From positions 2,108,001-2,172,000 of the forward strand of contig NZ_CP149994.1 in NCBI RefSeq assembly GCF_051307055.1: a stretch of DNA of 64,000 nt, read 5' to 3'. The notes beneath the pieces are model-generated. The model saw nothing but the letters and a program-made list of their open reading frames with translations. It was not told where the DNA came from and ran no database searches. Positions 42,258 through 51,208 of this stretch are shown one piece after another. A program made the translations under genes and the position numbers. This DNA comes from Dryocola sp051307055 (GTDB lineage: Bacteria; Pseudomonadota; Gammaproteobacteria; Enterobacterales; Enterobacteriaceae). The first letter of the stretch is position 1, and each line of letters opens with the position of its first letter.

Positions 42258-43322
42258 TCACAGCGGAGGGTTAGATTTGTTTTTGCTCATCGTTTCTTTG
42301 AGCTGCACCAGCAGCTGACGACGGAAATCACCCAGGCGCGGTTTATCGTCCTCCATCCAGGGCAGCGGACGGCAAAGTTCCATAGCTTTAATGCCAAGAC
42401 GCGCCGTGAGCAGCCCGGCTCCGATCCCCTGAGCGGCACGGGCCGAAAGGCGAGCGGCAATATCCTGCCCGACCCAGTCCATCCCTACCTCTCGCACCAG
42501 TTCGCTTGCGCCGGCGAAGGCGATGTTAAGCAACACCAGACGGAAGAGGCGAATACGGCTGAAATAGCCCAGCTCGATGCCGTACAGCGTAGCGATGCGG
42601 TTGATCAGCCGCAGGTTGCGCCAGGCGATAAACGCCATGTCCACCAGCGCCAGCGGGCTGACGGCGATCATTAACGTGGATTCCGCGGCGGAGCGGCTGA
42701 TTTCCCGGCGAGCCTGGCCGTCGAGCACCGGCTGTACCAGCTGCGCATAAAGCGCGACAACTTCACGATCGTTTTGCGTTTCATGAATGGATGCGTACCA
42801 GCGCTGTAGCGCCGGATGCCCCTGGTCCAGGCCAGCCTGACGCGCCAGTTTTTCACAGAAAGCGCGGCCTTTGCCCATACTGTGGCTGCTGAGCAAATCC
42901 CGCGCTTCATCGCGCTCTTCTGCGCGCTGACGCAGGCGCCATAAGCGCCGCCATTCCGTTGCGATGGAGCCAACGCCTGCTGCAACAATTAAGCCGCCTG
43001 CGACGCCGCCGCCCAGCGCAATCCAGTCCTGGGTGACATAGGCGTTATGCGTCCACTGCACGCCCTGCGCGACAACGCTGATACCAAACAATCCCAGCCC
43101 GGCGGTAACCATGCGCCGCCAGATGCTGCGTTTCGGGCGCAGCGCCGCTTCCACAACGGCTTCGGCCTGGCTTTCTTCCTGCTCTTCATCAAGCGCTGCC
43201 AGCGCGGGAGTAAACTTCTCCGCCTCGGGCTCGCTGAAGGCGTGCGCGGTTTTATATGCCTGTTCTTTTTCCACTTCCAGCGGCTGGGCGAAGTCGATAC
43301 GTGGCTTTAAGGGTTCGGTCAT
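42258..43322 (-). CDS. ycjF: inner-membrane protein YcjF (Psp regulon)
   Basis: 354-residue DUF697 protein. Acidic N-terminus, two hydrophobic helices at about 70-125 (MVTAGLGLFGISVVAQGVQ; LGGGVAGGLIVAAGVGSIA), and a conserved C-terminal domain. E. coli YcjF is 353 aa and PspF-induced. Its start overlaps the ycjX stop by 4 bp. Function unknown; likely works with the GTPase-like YcjX at the membrane. Confidence 0.93.
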   Translation of the reverse strand: MTEPLKPRIDFAQPLEVEKEQAYKTAHAFSEPEAEKFTPALAALDEEQEESQAEAVVEAALRPKRSIWRRMVTAGLGLFGISVVAQGVQWTHNAYVTQDWIALGGGVAGGLIVAAGVGSIATEWRRLWRLRQRAEERDEARDLLSSHSMGKGRAFCEKLARQAGLDQGHPALQRWYASIHETQNDREVVALYAQLVQPVLDGQARREISRSAAESTLMIAVSPLALVDMAFIAWRNLRLINRIATLYGIELGYFSRIRLFRLVLLNIAFAGASELVREVGMDWVGQDIAARLSARAAQGIGAGLLTARLGIKAMELCRPLPWMEDDKPRLGDFRRQLLVQLKETMSKNKSNPPL

Positions 43323-44737
43323 CGCAGTTTATCCCCAATCAAAAATTCCAGCGCGGCATCCAGGCGGATATGCGGCAGCGGCCTGTCGACGTCCATCACC
43401 TGCGGACGGAACTGTTCAAACTGAAAGCCCTGCTTTTCCCAGAATGCGCTGCCCGGCAGGCGTGCCGGGACTTCCCCAGGGTAAACAGTTAGCGGCGCGC
43501 CGTCGCTTAAGCGATTTCCACGTAGCGCAGGAATTTGCTCGCCCTGCACGTCAACCAGACCGCTTTGCGTCGCCTGCACCGAGGCAATGCCCATGCATTC
43601 ACGAGTTATGCCTTCAAATGCGGCGTTCTGCCAGGCGTCCTGCACCAGCTGCTGTAATAACGAAACCATGCTGGCATGCTGATCGACGGTCACATGATCG
43701 GCTTTGGTGGCGGCAAACAGCAGCTTGTCGATAACCGGAGAGAAAAGCCTGCGAAACAGGGTGCGCTGCCCATACTGGAAGCTTTGCATAAGCTGCGTCA
43801 GCGCAAGGCGCATATCATTGAACGCCTGCGGCCCGCTGTTAAGCGGCTGCAGACAGTCCACCAGCACAATCTGCCTGTCGAAGCGCAGGAAGTGATTTTT
43901 ATAAAACCCCTTCACCACCTTTTCGCAGTAATAATCAAAGCGCGAACGCAGCATGCCGAGGTTGGTGGTTTTATCCGCCTGGGCTAGCTTAGATTCACCG
44001 AATGTATCGACCTCCGGCCACGGGAAGAACTGCAGCGCGGGCGCGCCGGCCATATCCCCCGGCAGGACAAAGCGGCCCGGCTGAATAAAGTGCAGCCCTT
44101 CCTGTTTGCAGCGCAGCAGGTAATCTGTCCAGGCTTCGGAGATGGCCGCAAGTCGATTTTCATCGGCCGGAGCAAAGGGATCTAAACCTGCGCATAACTT
44201 GCGCCAGTCGGCAGACCATTCGGCGCGATCGCCCTGCAACAGGCCGGTCATCTGGCGCGACCAGCTTAAATAATCCTGCGCCAGCATCGGCAAATCCAGC
44301 AGCCATTCGCCCGGATAATCCACAATCTCCAGATATAACGTTGAGGTGTCTTTGAAGTGCCGCAGCAGCGAATCATTAGAGCGATAGCGCAGCGCGAGAC
44401 GCATTTCACTGACGCCGCGCGTTGGCGTCGGCCAGCCAGGCGGATTGCCGTAAAGCTGCGCCAGCCCTTCGTCATAGGTGAAACGCTGAATGCCTAAATC
44501 ACGCTGCGGCACGCGTTTAACGCCAGGCAGACGTTCTTCGCGCACCGCGCTAAGCATCGGCAGGCGAGCGCCGTTATTGACGCTCAGTAGCTGGTTAACC
44601 ATCGCCGTGATAAAGGCGGTTTTACCGCTGCGGCTCAGGCCGGTGACCGCAAGCCGCAGGTGCCTGTCCACGCCGCGGTTGACAAGAGCGTTCAGTTCAT
44701 TCTTGATTCTGTTCATCTGCGTCCTGGTTGCGCCCAT
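43319..44737 (-). CDS. ycjX: P-loop nucleotide-binding protein YcjX (Psp regulon)
   Basis: 472-residue DUF463 protein. P-loop VTGLSRSGKTAFITAMVNQL (~residues 32-43) and conserved IVDYPGEWLLDLPML. The N-terminus MGATRTQMNRIKNELNALVNRG could also start at the downstream M (residue 8), which is nearer the E. coli start. It is coupled to ycjF and lies downstream of pspD, so the psp promoter may read through both. In E. coli the ycjM-W cluster separates them. Confidence 0.93.
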   Translation of the reverse strand: MGATRTQMNRIKNELNALVNRGVDRHLRLAVTGLSRSGKTAFITAMVNQLLSVNNGARLPMLSAVREERLPGVKRVPQRDLGIQRFTYDEGLAQLYGNPPGWPTPTRGVSEMRLALRYRSNDSLLRHFKDTSTLYLEIVDYPGEWLLDLPMLAQDYLSWSRQMTGLLQGDRAEWSADWRKLCAGLDPFAPADENRLAAISEAWTDYLLRCKQEGLHFIQPGRFVLPGDMAGAPALQFFPWPEVDTFGESKLAQADKTTNLGMLRSRFDYYCEKVVKGFYKNHFLRFDRQIVLVDCLQPLNSGPQAFNDMRLALTQLMQSFQYGQRTLFRRLFSPVIDKLLFAATKADHVTVDQHASMVSLLQQLVQDAWQNAAFEGITRECMGIASVQATQSGLVDVQGEQIPALRGNRLSDGAPLTVYPGEVPARLPGSAFWEKQGFQFEQFRPQVMDVDRPLPHIRLDAALEFLIGDKLR

Positions 44738-44828
44738 TTTTTACTAATGGGAAAAAATATCTTCAATGATTGTAATAAATAAGGTTTGGGAATAGCGAAT
44801 CAAAGAGGCAAACAATATAAACAGAGTG

Positions 44829-45050
44829 CTATTTGGTGTGATAGCGAGCAGAAATTTTACGCAGCATACGGGAAACAAGCGGCTCAATTGTCAGTGCCAG
44901 CAGCATCTTTAACGGACGGCGTGCGACAGATTTCACGGCCCAGCCCGCTACGCCCGCCGGGCCGTAACGCAGAGCAACAAGCAGAACCAGCTTCCCGGCA
45001 ATTTTCAGGCCCGGTTTCGCTTTCTGGCTGGCGGTGCGGAATGTGGTCAT
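44829..45050 (-). CDS. pspD: phage shock protein PspD
   Basis: 73-residue basic peripheral membrane protein with one hydrophobic stretch (GKLVLLVALRYGPAGVAGWAV). It matches E. coli PspD in size and position. It lies 71 bases after pspC; a CCCTCTCC hairpin is in that gap. pspE, which follows in E. coli, is absent. Confidence 0.92.
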   Translation of the reverse strand: MTTFRTASQKAKPGLKIAGKLVLLVALRYGPAGVAGWAVKSVARRPLKMLLALTIEPLVSRMLRKISARYHTK

Positions 45051-45085
45051 GGAACCTCCGGGGAGTGGTGAATAGTGGCGATATT

Positions 45086-45105
45086 CCCTCTCCCGTAGGA
45101 GAGGG
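45086..45105. repeat. CCCTCTCC/GGAGAGGG hairpin (dispersed family, copy 4)
   Basis: 8-bp perfect stem with CGTA loop inside the psp operon between pspC and pspD. Same design as copies at 15467, 15607 and 31175. It may lower pspD, ycjX and ycjF expression relative to pspABC. Confidence 0.6.
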
Positions 45106-45121
45106 TTAAAGTGAAGTAAAA

Positions 45122-45481
45122 CTAGAGCTGACGGAACCGGCTGCGCAACGAGAAAGTATCGGACGTTATATAGCGTTCCATGGAACGTAAACGCTGCTCG
45201 CCGGCCGCCAGCTGGGCATCAACCTCATCGAGCAGCTCCCGGCTGGTGGGCTGAGGTTTTTCCATATCGGCGCCCTGCGGCATCGGATCGAGAATAAACG
45301 TCAGGGCGATATAGGCCACCATTACAAAGAAAAACAGGCCAAAAATCATCGATAAAACAACGATCAGGCGCACCAGCTTTACCGGTACATCAAGGTATTG
45401 TGCGATACCGGCACAAACGCCCTTCACCATCCCTTTTTCAGGGATACGCCATAATTTACGACCGGAAAATGAGTTCACCAT
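45122..45481 (-). CDS. pspC: phage shock protein PspC
   Basis: 119-residue membrane protein with the PspC domain (LWRIPEKGMVKGVCAGIAQYLDVPVKLVRL) and a hydrophobic helix (LIVVLSMIFGLFFFVMVAYIALTFIL). A cytoplasmic coiled tail follows. With PspB it senses envelope stress and releases PspA from PspF. It overlaps the pspB stop by one base. Confidence 0.96.
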   Translation of the reverse strand: MVNSFSGRKLWRIPEKGMVKGVCAGIAQYLDVPVKLVRLIVVLSMIFGLFFFVMVAYIALTFILDPMPQGADMEKPQPTSRELLDEVDAQLAAGEQRLRSMERYITSDTFSLRSRFRQL

Positions 45482-45708
45482 TATTTATCTCTCCAGTTCG
45501 GATGCTCAGCGTCGAGGATCTGCTCCAGCGCCTGAATGCGGTCCCGCATGCGCTGTGCCTCTTCAGTGAGCTGCGCCAGCCGCTGTTGTTCGCCCTGTGA
45601 AAGCTGCCCGCCGTTTGCCGCGCGGTTGTTGTAGTGCAGCCACAGCCAGATGGGGGCGACAAACAACACGAAAATCGTCAACGGTATGGCCAGAAAAAGC
45701 GCGCTCAT
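45481..45708 (-). CDS. pspB: phage shock protein PspB
   Basis: 75 residues. N-terminal membrane helix (LFLAIPLTIFVLFVAPIWLWLHY) and a coiled-coil cytoplasmic tail (GQLSQGEQQRLAQLTEEAQRM). Works with PspC as the stress sensor. Follows pspA by about 60 bases. Confidence 0.96.
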   Translation of the reverse strand: MSALFLAIPLTIFVLFVAPIWLWLHYNNRAANGGQLSQGEQQRLAQLTEEAQRMRDRIQALEQILDAEHPNWRDK

Positions 45709-45769
45709 GTGTACTCCTTACAAGTCAGACGAACTGCGGTGTGCGACGCACAACCGCAGCTGCGAAAAT

Positions 45770-46441
45770 TTAACCGCGATCCTGGGCGTTCATTTTTGCT
45801 TTCAGCGCCGCCAACTGTTCGCTGATTTCATCGTCGGCTTTCAGTTCGGCAAACTGCGTATCAAGGTTTTTCTGTTTGCCAAAGCCGTGGCTTTCAGCTT
45901 CAGATTCCATCTGGTCGATGCGGCGCTCGAAAGATTCAAAACGAGCCATCGCTTCATCCAGCTTACCGCTGTCCAGCTGGCGGCGCACGTCACGGGAAGA
46001 AGAAGCAGCCTGATGGCGCAGCGTTAACGCCTGCTGGCGCGCGCGGGTTTCGCTGAGCTTGTTTTCCAGCTCGCCAATCTCTTTTTTCATGCGCGCCAGG
46101 GTTTCATCGACATGCACCGCTTCGTCTTCCAGGGTGGCGATCAGGTCGGTTAAATTTTGTTTTTCGATCAGCGCCGCACGGGCCAGATCTTCTTTATCTT
46201 TACGCAGCGCCAGCTCCGCTTTTTCCTGCCATTCAGCCTGCTGAGCGGTTGCCTGCTCTACGCGGCGGGAAAGCTGTTTCTTTTCAGCCAGCGCGCGGGC
46301 CGAGGTGGAACGTACTTCAACAAGCGTGTCTTCCATTTCCTGAATCATCAGACGTACCAGCTTCTGCGGATCTTCCGCTTTTTCCAGCAGCGAGTTGATG
46401 TTGGCGTTCACGATGTCGGCAAAACGAGAAAAAATACCCAT
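45770..46441 (-). CDS. pspA: phage shock protein PspA
   Basis: 223-residue ESCRT-III/Vipp1-family protein. It is almost wholly coiled coil. N-terminal amphipathic MGIFSRFADIVNANINSLLEKAEDP binds membranes. PspA inhibits PspF at rest and oligomerises on damaged inner membrane to limit proton leak. First gene of the operon, driven by the sigma-54 promoter at 46501-46516. Confidence 0.97.
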   Translation of the reverse strand: MGIFSRFADIVNANINSLLEKAEDPQKLVRLMIQEMEDTLVEVRSTSARALAEKKQLSRRVEQATAQQAEWQEKAELALRKDKEDLARAALIEKQNLTDLIATLEDEAVHVDETLARMKKEIGELENKLSETRARQQALTLRHQAASSSRDVRRQLDSGKLDEAMARFESFERRIDQMESEAESHGFGKQKNLDTQFAELKADDEISEQLAALKAKMNAQDRG

Positions 46442-46500
46442 AATTCAATCCTCTTTAGTCATTATTTCAGGTGCCAGGCACCCTGCACGGAATGAATAAT

Positions 46501-46516
46501 ACAATTGCCGTGCCAA
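46501..46516 (-). promoter_or_regulatory. sigma-54 promoter of pspABCD
   Basis: Minus strand TTGGCACGGCAATTGT, with the -24 GG and -12 elements at sigma-54 spacing. It is nearly the same as the E. coli psp promoter. The A/T-rich stretch between it and pspF is where IHF and PspF-binding sites are expected. Confidence 0.88.
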
Positions 46517-46553
46517 CTTTTTATATTATTGATATTAAAGATATTGATTAAAC

Positions 46554-46581
46554 TTGACAGGTTGCCGCTGGCGTTTATAGT
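46554..46581 (+). promoter_or_regulatory. sigma-70 promoter of pspF
   Basis: Consensus -35 TTGACA (46554-46559) and TATAGT -10 (46576-46581), 16-base spacer, pointing at pspF. Its overlap with the psp upstream activator region would allow PspF autorepression, as in E. coli. Confidence 0.75.
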
Positions 46582-46614
46582 GGTTTTATTCGCTAACAGT
46601 TGGTTAATTTCATC

Positions 46615-47604
46615 ATGGCAGAGCATAAAGATAATCTCATCGGCGAGGCAAACAGCTTTTTAGAGGTGCTCGAGCAGGTTTCCCGCCTCGCTCCTCTCGA
46701 AAAGCCCGTGCTGGTTATTGGCGAGCGCGGCACGGGCAAGGAGCTCATCGCCAACCGCCTGCACTTTCTTTCGCGCCGCTGGCAGGGGCCGTTTATCTCG
46801 TTAAACTGCGCCGCGCTCAACGATAACCTGCTGGATTCCGAGCTTTTCGGCCATGAAGCCGGCGCCTTTACCGGCGCTCAGAAACGCCATCCCGGCCGCT
46901 TTGAACGCGCGGATGGCGGCACGCTGTTCCTTGATGAGCTGGCAACCGCGCCGATGATGGTGCAGGAAAAGCTGCTGCGGGTGGTGGAATACGGCGAGCT
47001 TGAACGCGTCGGCGGCAGCCAGCCTTTGCAGGTCAACGTGCGGCTGGTATGCGCCACCAATGCCGATCTGCCAAAGCTTGCCGCAGAGGGAAAATTCCGC
47101 GCCGACCTGCTCGACAGGCTCGCTTTTGACGTCGTCACCCTGCCGCCGCTGCGCGAACGCCGGCCCGACATCATGCTGATGGCCGAACACTTTGCGATTC
47201 AGATGTGCCGTGAATTACAGCTCCCCCTCTTCCCCGGATTTACCGAAGAAGCACGGCAAACTCTGGTGAACTACGCCTGGCCGGGGAATATCCGCGAGCT
47301 GAAAAACGTCGTGGAACGCTCGGTTTATCGCCACGGCAGCAGCGAAGATCCGGTTGATGAAGTGATTCTCGATCCCTTCGCGCGCCGCGAAACAACCTCC
47401 GCACCCGTTGAACCTTCAGGGTTACCTGCTTTACCTGTCGATCTGCGGCAGTGGCAAAACGACCAGGAAAAACAGCTGCTGGAAACCAGCCTGAAGCAGG
47501 CTAATTATAACCAGCGTCGCGCAGCCGAACTGCTTGGTCTGACCTATCACCAGCTGCGCGCCATGATGAAAAAGCATCTTGTTCATCCGGGAAACATCCC
47601 CTGA
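46615..47604 (+). CDS. pspF: psp operon sigma-54 activator PspF
   Basis: 329-residue bacterial enhancer-binding protein made of AAA+ plus HTH, without a receiver domain. Walker A GERGTGKEL (~39), GAFTGA sigma-54 contact loop, Walker B GGTLFLDELA, Fis-type HTH at the end (RRAAELLGLTYHQLRAMMKKH). I start at ATG 46615 (MAEHKDNLIGEANSF), the E. coli start; 46600 adds MVNFI. Divergent from pspA. Confidence 0.96.
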   Translation: MAEHKDNLIGEANSFLEVLEQVSRLAPLEKPVLVIGERGTGKELIANRLHFLSRRWQGPFISLNCAALNDNLLDSELFGHEAGAFTGAQKRHPGRFERADGGTLFLDELATAPMMVQEKLLRVVEYGELERVGGSQPLQVNVRLVCATNADLPKLAAEGKFRADLLDRLAFDVVTLPPLRERRPDIMLMAEHFAIQMCRELQLPLFPGFTEEARQTLVNYAWPGNIRELKNVVERSVYRHGSSEDPVDEVILDPFARRETTSAPVEPSGLPALPVDLRQWQNDQEKQLLETSLKQANYNQRRAAELLGLTYHQLRAMMKKHLVHPGNIP

Positions 47605-47728
47605 AAGGGTTTTTGCGACGCTTTTATCATCACTCTGCGCAGAAAAATGGCACTCATCGCCACTTATTTTGGGCAGAAGGCCAGAGTGCGATACACTTTG
47701 GCTATCACCTTTGAAAACTCAAAAACTT

Positions 47729-49369
47729 ATGCGCGGAATTATCCCCTCCCTCTTGCTGAGTCTGAGCTGCCTGAGCGGCGTGGCGCTGGCGGCTACGCCA
47801 GGCCCGAAGCCTGACGACATTCGCAAGAGCGGATTTGTTTATTGCGTTAATGGCCAGGTTAATACCTTTAACCCGCAAATGGCGAGCGGCGGCCTGACCG
47901 TGGACACGCTTGCCGCCCAGCTTTATGACCGCCTGCTGGACGTCGATCCCTATACCTATCGTCTGGTGCCGGAGCTGGCGCAAAGCTGGGAAGTGCTGGA
48001 TAACGGCGCCACCTACCGCTTCCACCTGCGCCCGAAGGTGCAGTTCCAGACCACGCCCTGGTTTAAGCCAGTCCGGGCGATGAACGCCGATGACGTGGTG
48101 TTCAGTTTTCAACGCGTTTTTAACCGCAACCACCCGTGGCACAACGTCAACGGCGGAAACTATCCTTACTTCGACAGCCTCCAGTTTCCGGATTCGGTAA
48201 AAAGCGTCCGCAAGCTGGATAACAACACCGTTGAGTTCCGGCTGGAAAAGCCGGACGCCTCGTTCCTGTGGCATATGGCGACCCATTACGCCTCGGTGAT
48301 GTCGGCTGAATATGCCGCCCAGCTGGCCAAAGCCGGCCGTCAGGAATTAATAGATCGCCAGCCGGTGGGCACGGGTCCTTTCCAGTTAAGCGAGTACCGG
48401 GCCGGCCAGTATATCCGCCTGGCCCGCAATCCTGCGTACTGGCGCGGCGTGCCGCTGATGCCGCAGGTGGTGCTGGATTTAGGATCCGGCGGCACCGGGC
48501 GCTTATCGAAACTGCTGACCGGCGAATGCGACGTGCTGGCTTACCCTGCCGCAAGCCAGCTGACTATCCTGCGTGACGATCCTCGTCTGCGCCTTACCCT
48601 GCGTCCGGGAATGAACATCGCCTATCTGGCTTTTAATACCAATAAGGCGCCGTTGAATAATCCTGACGTGCGCCATGCGCTCGCTTTAGCGATTAATAAC
48701 CAGCGCCTGATGCAGTCTATTTATTACGGCACGGCAGAAACCGCCGCTTCGATTTTGCCGCGCGCCTCCTGGGCGTATGACGGCGATGCTAAAATTACCG
48801 AATACAATCCCGGGAAAGCGCGTCAGCGTCTTAAAGCGCTGGGGATTAATAACCTGGAGCTGCGCCTGTGGGTGCCCACCAGCTCTCAGGCCTGGAACCC
48901 AAGCCCGCTGAAAACCGCCGAACTGATTCAGGCGGATATGGCGCAGATTGGCGTGAAGGTAACCATCGTGCCCGTCGAAGGCCGTTTCCAGGAGGCGCGT
49001 TTGATGGATATGAACCACGATCTGACGCTGGCCGGCTGGGCGACGGACAGTAACGATCCGGACAGCTTCTTCCGCCCGATGCTGAGCTGTGCGGCGATCC
49101 GTTCGCAAACCAACTATGCGCGCTGGTGTAATCCTGGGTTCGACAGCGTGCTGCAAAAGGCGCTCGCGTCCCAGCAGCTCGCCTCGCGCATCGAAGCCTA
49201 TAAACAGGCGCAGGATATTCTGGCAAACGATCTTCCCGTGCTGCCGCTGGCCTCTTCGCTGCGCCTGCAGGCCTATCGCTATGATATTAAAGGCCTGGTG
49301 CTAAGCCCGTTTGGCAACGCGTCCTTCGCCGGGGTTTCTCGTGACGACGTAGAGGTGAAAAAACCATGA
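47729..49369 (+). CDS. sapA: SapA periplasmic peptide-binding protein
   Basis: 546-residue solute-binding protein of the Sap transporter. Signal peptide MRGIIPSLLLSLSCLSGVALA. Conserved SGFVYCVNGQVNTFNPQMAS and C-terminus LSPFGNASFAGVSRDDVEVKKP. ATG 47729 begins the signal peptide; ATG 47579 would run back into pspF. The Sap system affects antimicrobial-peptide resistance, potassium uptake (SapD) and, in E. coli, putrescine export. It overlaps sapB by 4 bp. Confidence 0.95.
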   Translation: MRGIIPSLLLSLSCLSGVALAATPGPKPDDIRKSGFVYCVNGQVNTFNPQMASGGLTVDTLAAQLYDRLLDVDPYTYRLVPELAQSWEVLDNGATYRFHLRPKVQFQTTPWFKPVRAMNADDVVFSFQRVFNRNHPWHNVNGGNYPYFDSLQFPDSVKSVRKLDNNTVEFRLEKPDASFLWHMATHYASVMSAEYAAQLAKAGRQELIDRQPVGTGPFQLSEYRAGQYIRLARNPAYWRGVPLMPQVVLDLGSGGTGRLSKLLTGECDVLAYPAASQLTILRDDPRLRLTLRPGMNIAYLAFNTNKAPLNNPDVRHALALAINNQRLMQSIYYGTAETAASILPRASWAYDGDAKITEYNPGKARQRLKALGINNLELRLWVPTSSQAWNPSPLKTAELIQADMAQIGVKVTIVPVEGRFQEARLMDMNHDLTLAGWATDSNDPDSFFRPMLSCAAIRSQTNYARWCNPGFDSVLQKALASQQLASRIEAYKQAQDILANDLPVLPLASSLRLQAYRYDIKGLVLSPFGNASFAGVSRDDVEVKKP

Positions 49370-50331
49370 TCATCTTTACCCTGAGGCGTTTGTTACTGCT
49401 GTTAATCACCCTATTTTTCCTGGCGATAGTCGGCTTCAGTCTGAGCTATTTTACGCCGCACGCGCCTTTGCAGGGCGCCTCTTTGTGGAACGCCTGGGTG
49501 TTCTGGGCTGAGAGCCTGCTGCACTGGGATTTTGGCGTCTCCAGCACCAACGGGCAGTCCATTAACGAACAGCTGCGCGACGTCTTCCCGGCGACCATGG
49601 AGCTGTGCCTGCTGGCCTTTGGCCTTGCGCTGCTGATCGGCATTCCCGTGGGCATGCTTGCGGGCATTACGCGTAATAAATGGCAGGACAAACTGATAGG
49701 TGCGCTAGCGCTGCTCGGTTTTTCGATTCCGGTGTTCTGGTTCGCCCTGCTGCTGACGCTGTTTTTCTCGCTCACGCTCGGCTGGTTCCCCGTTTCCGGG
49801 CGTTTCGATTTGCTTTATGAAGTGAAGTCCGTCACCGGCTTTGCGCTGGTGGATGCCTGGCTTTCCGATTCGCCTTATCGCCATGAAATGATCCTCAGCG
49901 CCGTGCGCCACATCGTGCTGCCGGTAGTTACGCTTGCCGTTGCCCCAACGACGGAGGTGATTCGCCTGATGCGCCTGAGCACCAGCGAAGTATTCGATCG
50001 AAACTATATCAAGGCGGCGGCCACACGCGGCCTGTCCCGCTTCACCATTCTGCATCGTCACGTGCTGCACAACGCGCTGCCGCCGGTTATTCCACGCCTG
50101 GGCCTGCAGTTTTCAACCATGCTGACGCTGGCGATGATTACCGAAGTGGTCTTTAGCTGGCCGGGACTGGGGCGCTGGCTGATTAACGCCCTCCGTCAGC
50201 AGGACTACGCGGCGATTTCCGCAGGCGTCATGGTTATCGGGTCGTTAGTCATTATCGTTAACGTGCTTTCTGATATTTTGGGTGCTATGGCTAACCCGCT
50301 GAAACATAAGGAATGGTATGCCTTACGATAG
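49366..50331 (+). CDS. sapB: Sap ABC transporter permease SapB
   Basis: 321-residue DppB-type inner-membrane permease, about six helices. Coupling motif KAAATRGLSRFTILHRHVLHNALPPVIP near residue 225. In E. coli, SapB and SapC are linked to putrescine export. It overlaps sapC by 14 bases. Confidence 0.95.
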   Translation: MIIFTLRRLLLLLITLFFLAIVGFSLSYFTPHAPLQGASLWNAWVFWAESLLHWDFGVSSTNGQSINEQLRDVFPATMELCLLAFGLALLIGIPVGMLAGITRNKWQDKLIGALALLGFSIPVFWFALLLTLFFSLTLGWFPVSGRFDLLYEVKSVTGFALVDAWLSDSPYRHEMILSAVRHIVLPVVTLAVAPTTEVIRLMRLSTSEVFDRNYIKAAATRGLSRFTILHRHVLHNALPPVIPRLGLQFSTMLTLAMITEVVFSWPGLGRWLINALRQQDYAAISAGVMVIGSLVIIVNVLSDILGAMANPLKHKEWYALR

Positions 50332-51208
50332 CGTCTATCACGAGAAACGGCCGCCAAGCACCCTGCGCCTGACGTGGCGCAAATTTTATGGCGACGCCTC
50401 GGCAATGGTTGGCCTTTACGGCTGCGGCGCGCTGGTTCTGCTGTGCGTCTTTGGCGGCCTTTTCGCCCCTTATGGTCTCGATCAGCAGTTCCTTGGCTAT
50501 CAGCTGCTGCCGCCGTCCTGGTCCCGCTATGGCGAGGTGTCTTTCTTTCTCGGCACGGACGATTTAGGGCGCGATGTATTAAGCCGTCTGTTAAGCGGCG
50601 CGGCGCCCACCGTGGGTGGCGCTTTTGTGGTTACGCTGGGGGCGACGGTCTGTGGCGTGGTGCTGGGCGTAATTGCGGGCGCGACGCACGGTCTGCGATC
50701 TGCGGTACTCAACCATATCCTTGATACGCTGCTTTCTATTCCTTCGCTGCTGCTGGCGATCGTTGTGGTGGCGTTTGCAGGCCCGCACCTCACGCACGCT
50801 ATGTTCGCCGTCTGGCTGGCGCTGCTGCCGCGCATGGTTCGCTCGGTGTACAGCGCGGTTCATGACGAGCTGGAAAAAGAATACGTCGTGGCCGCGCGCC
50901 TCGACGGCGCCACGACGCCCAATATTTTGTGGTTCGCCGTGATGCCAAACACTGCCGCAACGCTGGTCACGGAAGTTACCCGCGCGCTGTCGATGGCGAT
51001 TTTAGATATTGCCGCGCTCGGCTTTCTGGATCTCGGCGCGCAGCTTCCCTCGCCGGAATGGGGAGCGATGCTTGGCGACGCGCTGGAGCTGATTTATGTC
51101 GCGCCCTGGACCGTGATGCTTCCGGGCGCAGCGATTATGATTAGTGTATTGCTGGTCAATCTGCTGGGCGACGGACTGCGCCGTGCGATTAACGCGGGGG
51201 TGCAATAA
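50318..51208 (+). CDS. sapC: Sap ABC transporter permease SapC
   Basis: 296-residue DppC-type permease with an N-terminal cytoplasmic stretch and six helices. Coupling loop EYVVAARLDGATTPNILWFAVMPN (~190-212). It overlaps sapD by one base. Confidence 0.95.
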   Translation: MPYDSVYHEKRPPSTLRLTWRKFYGDASAMVGLYGCGALVLLCVFGGLFAPYGLDQQFLGYQLLPPSWSRYGEVSFFLGTDDLGRDVLSRLLSGAAPTVGGAFVVTLGATVCGVVLGVIAGATHGLRSAVLNHILDTLLSIPSLLLAIVVVAFAGPHLTHAMFAVWLALLPRMVRSVYSAVHDELEKEYVVAARLDGATTPNILWFAVMPNTAATLVTEVTRALSMAILDIAALGFLDLGAQLPSPEWGAMLGDALELIYVAPWTVMLPGAAIMISVLLVNLLGDGLRRAINAGVQ

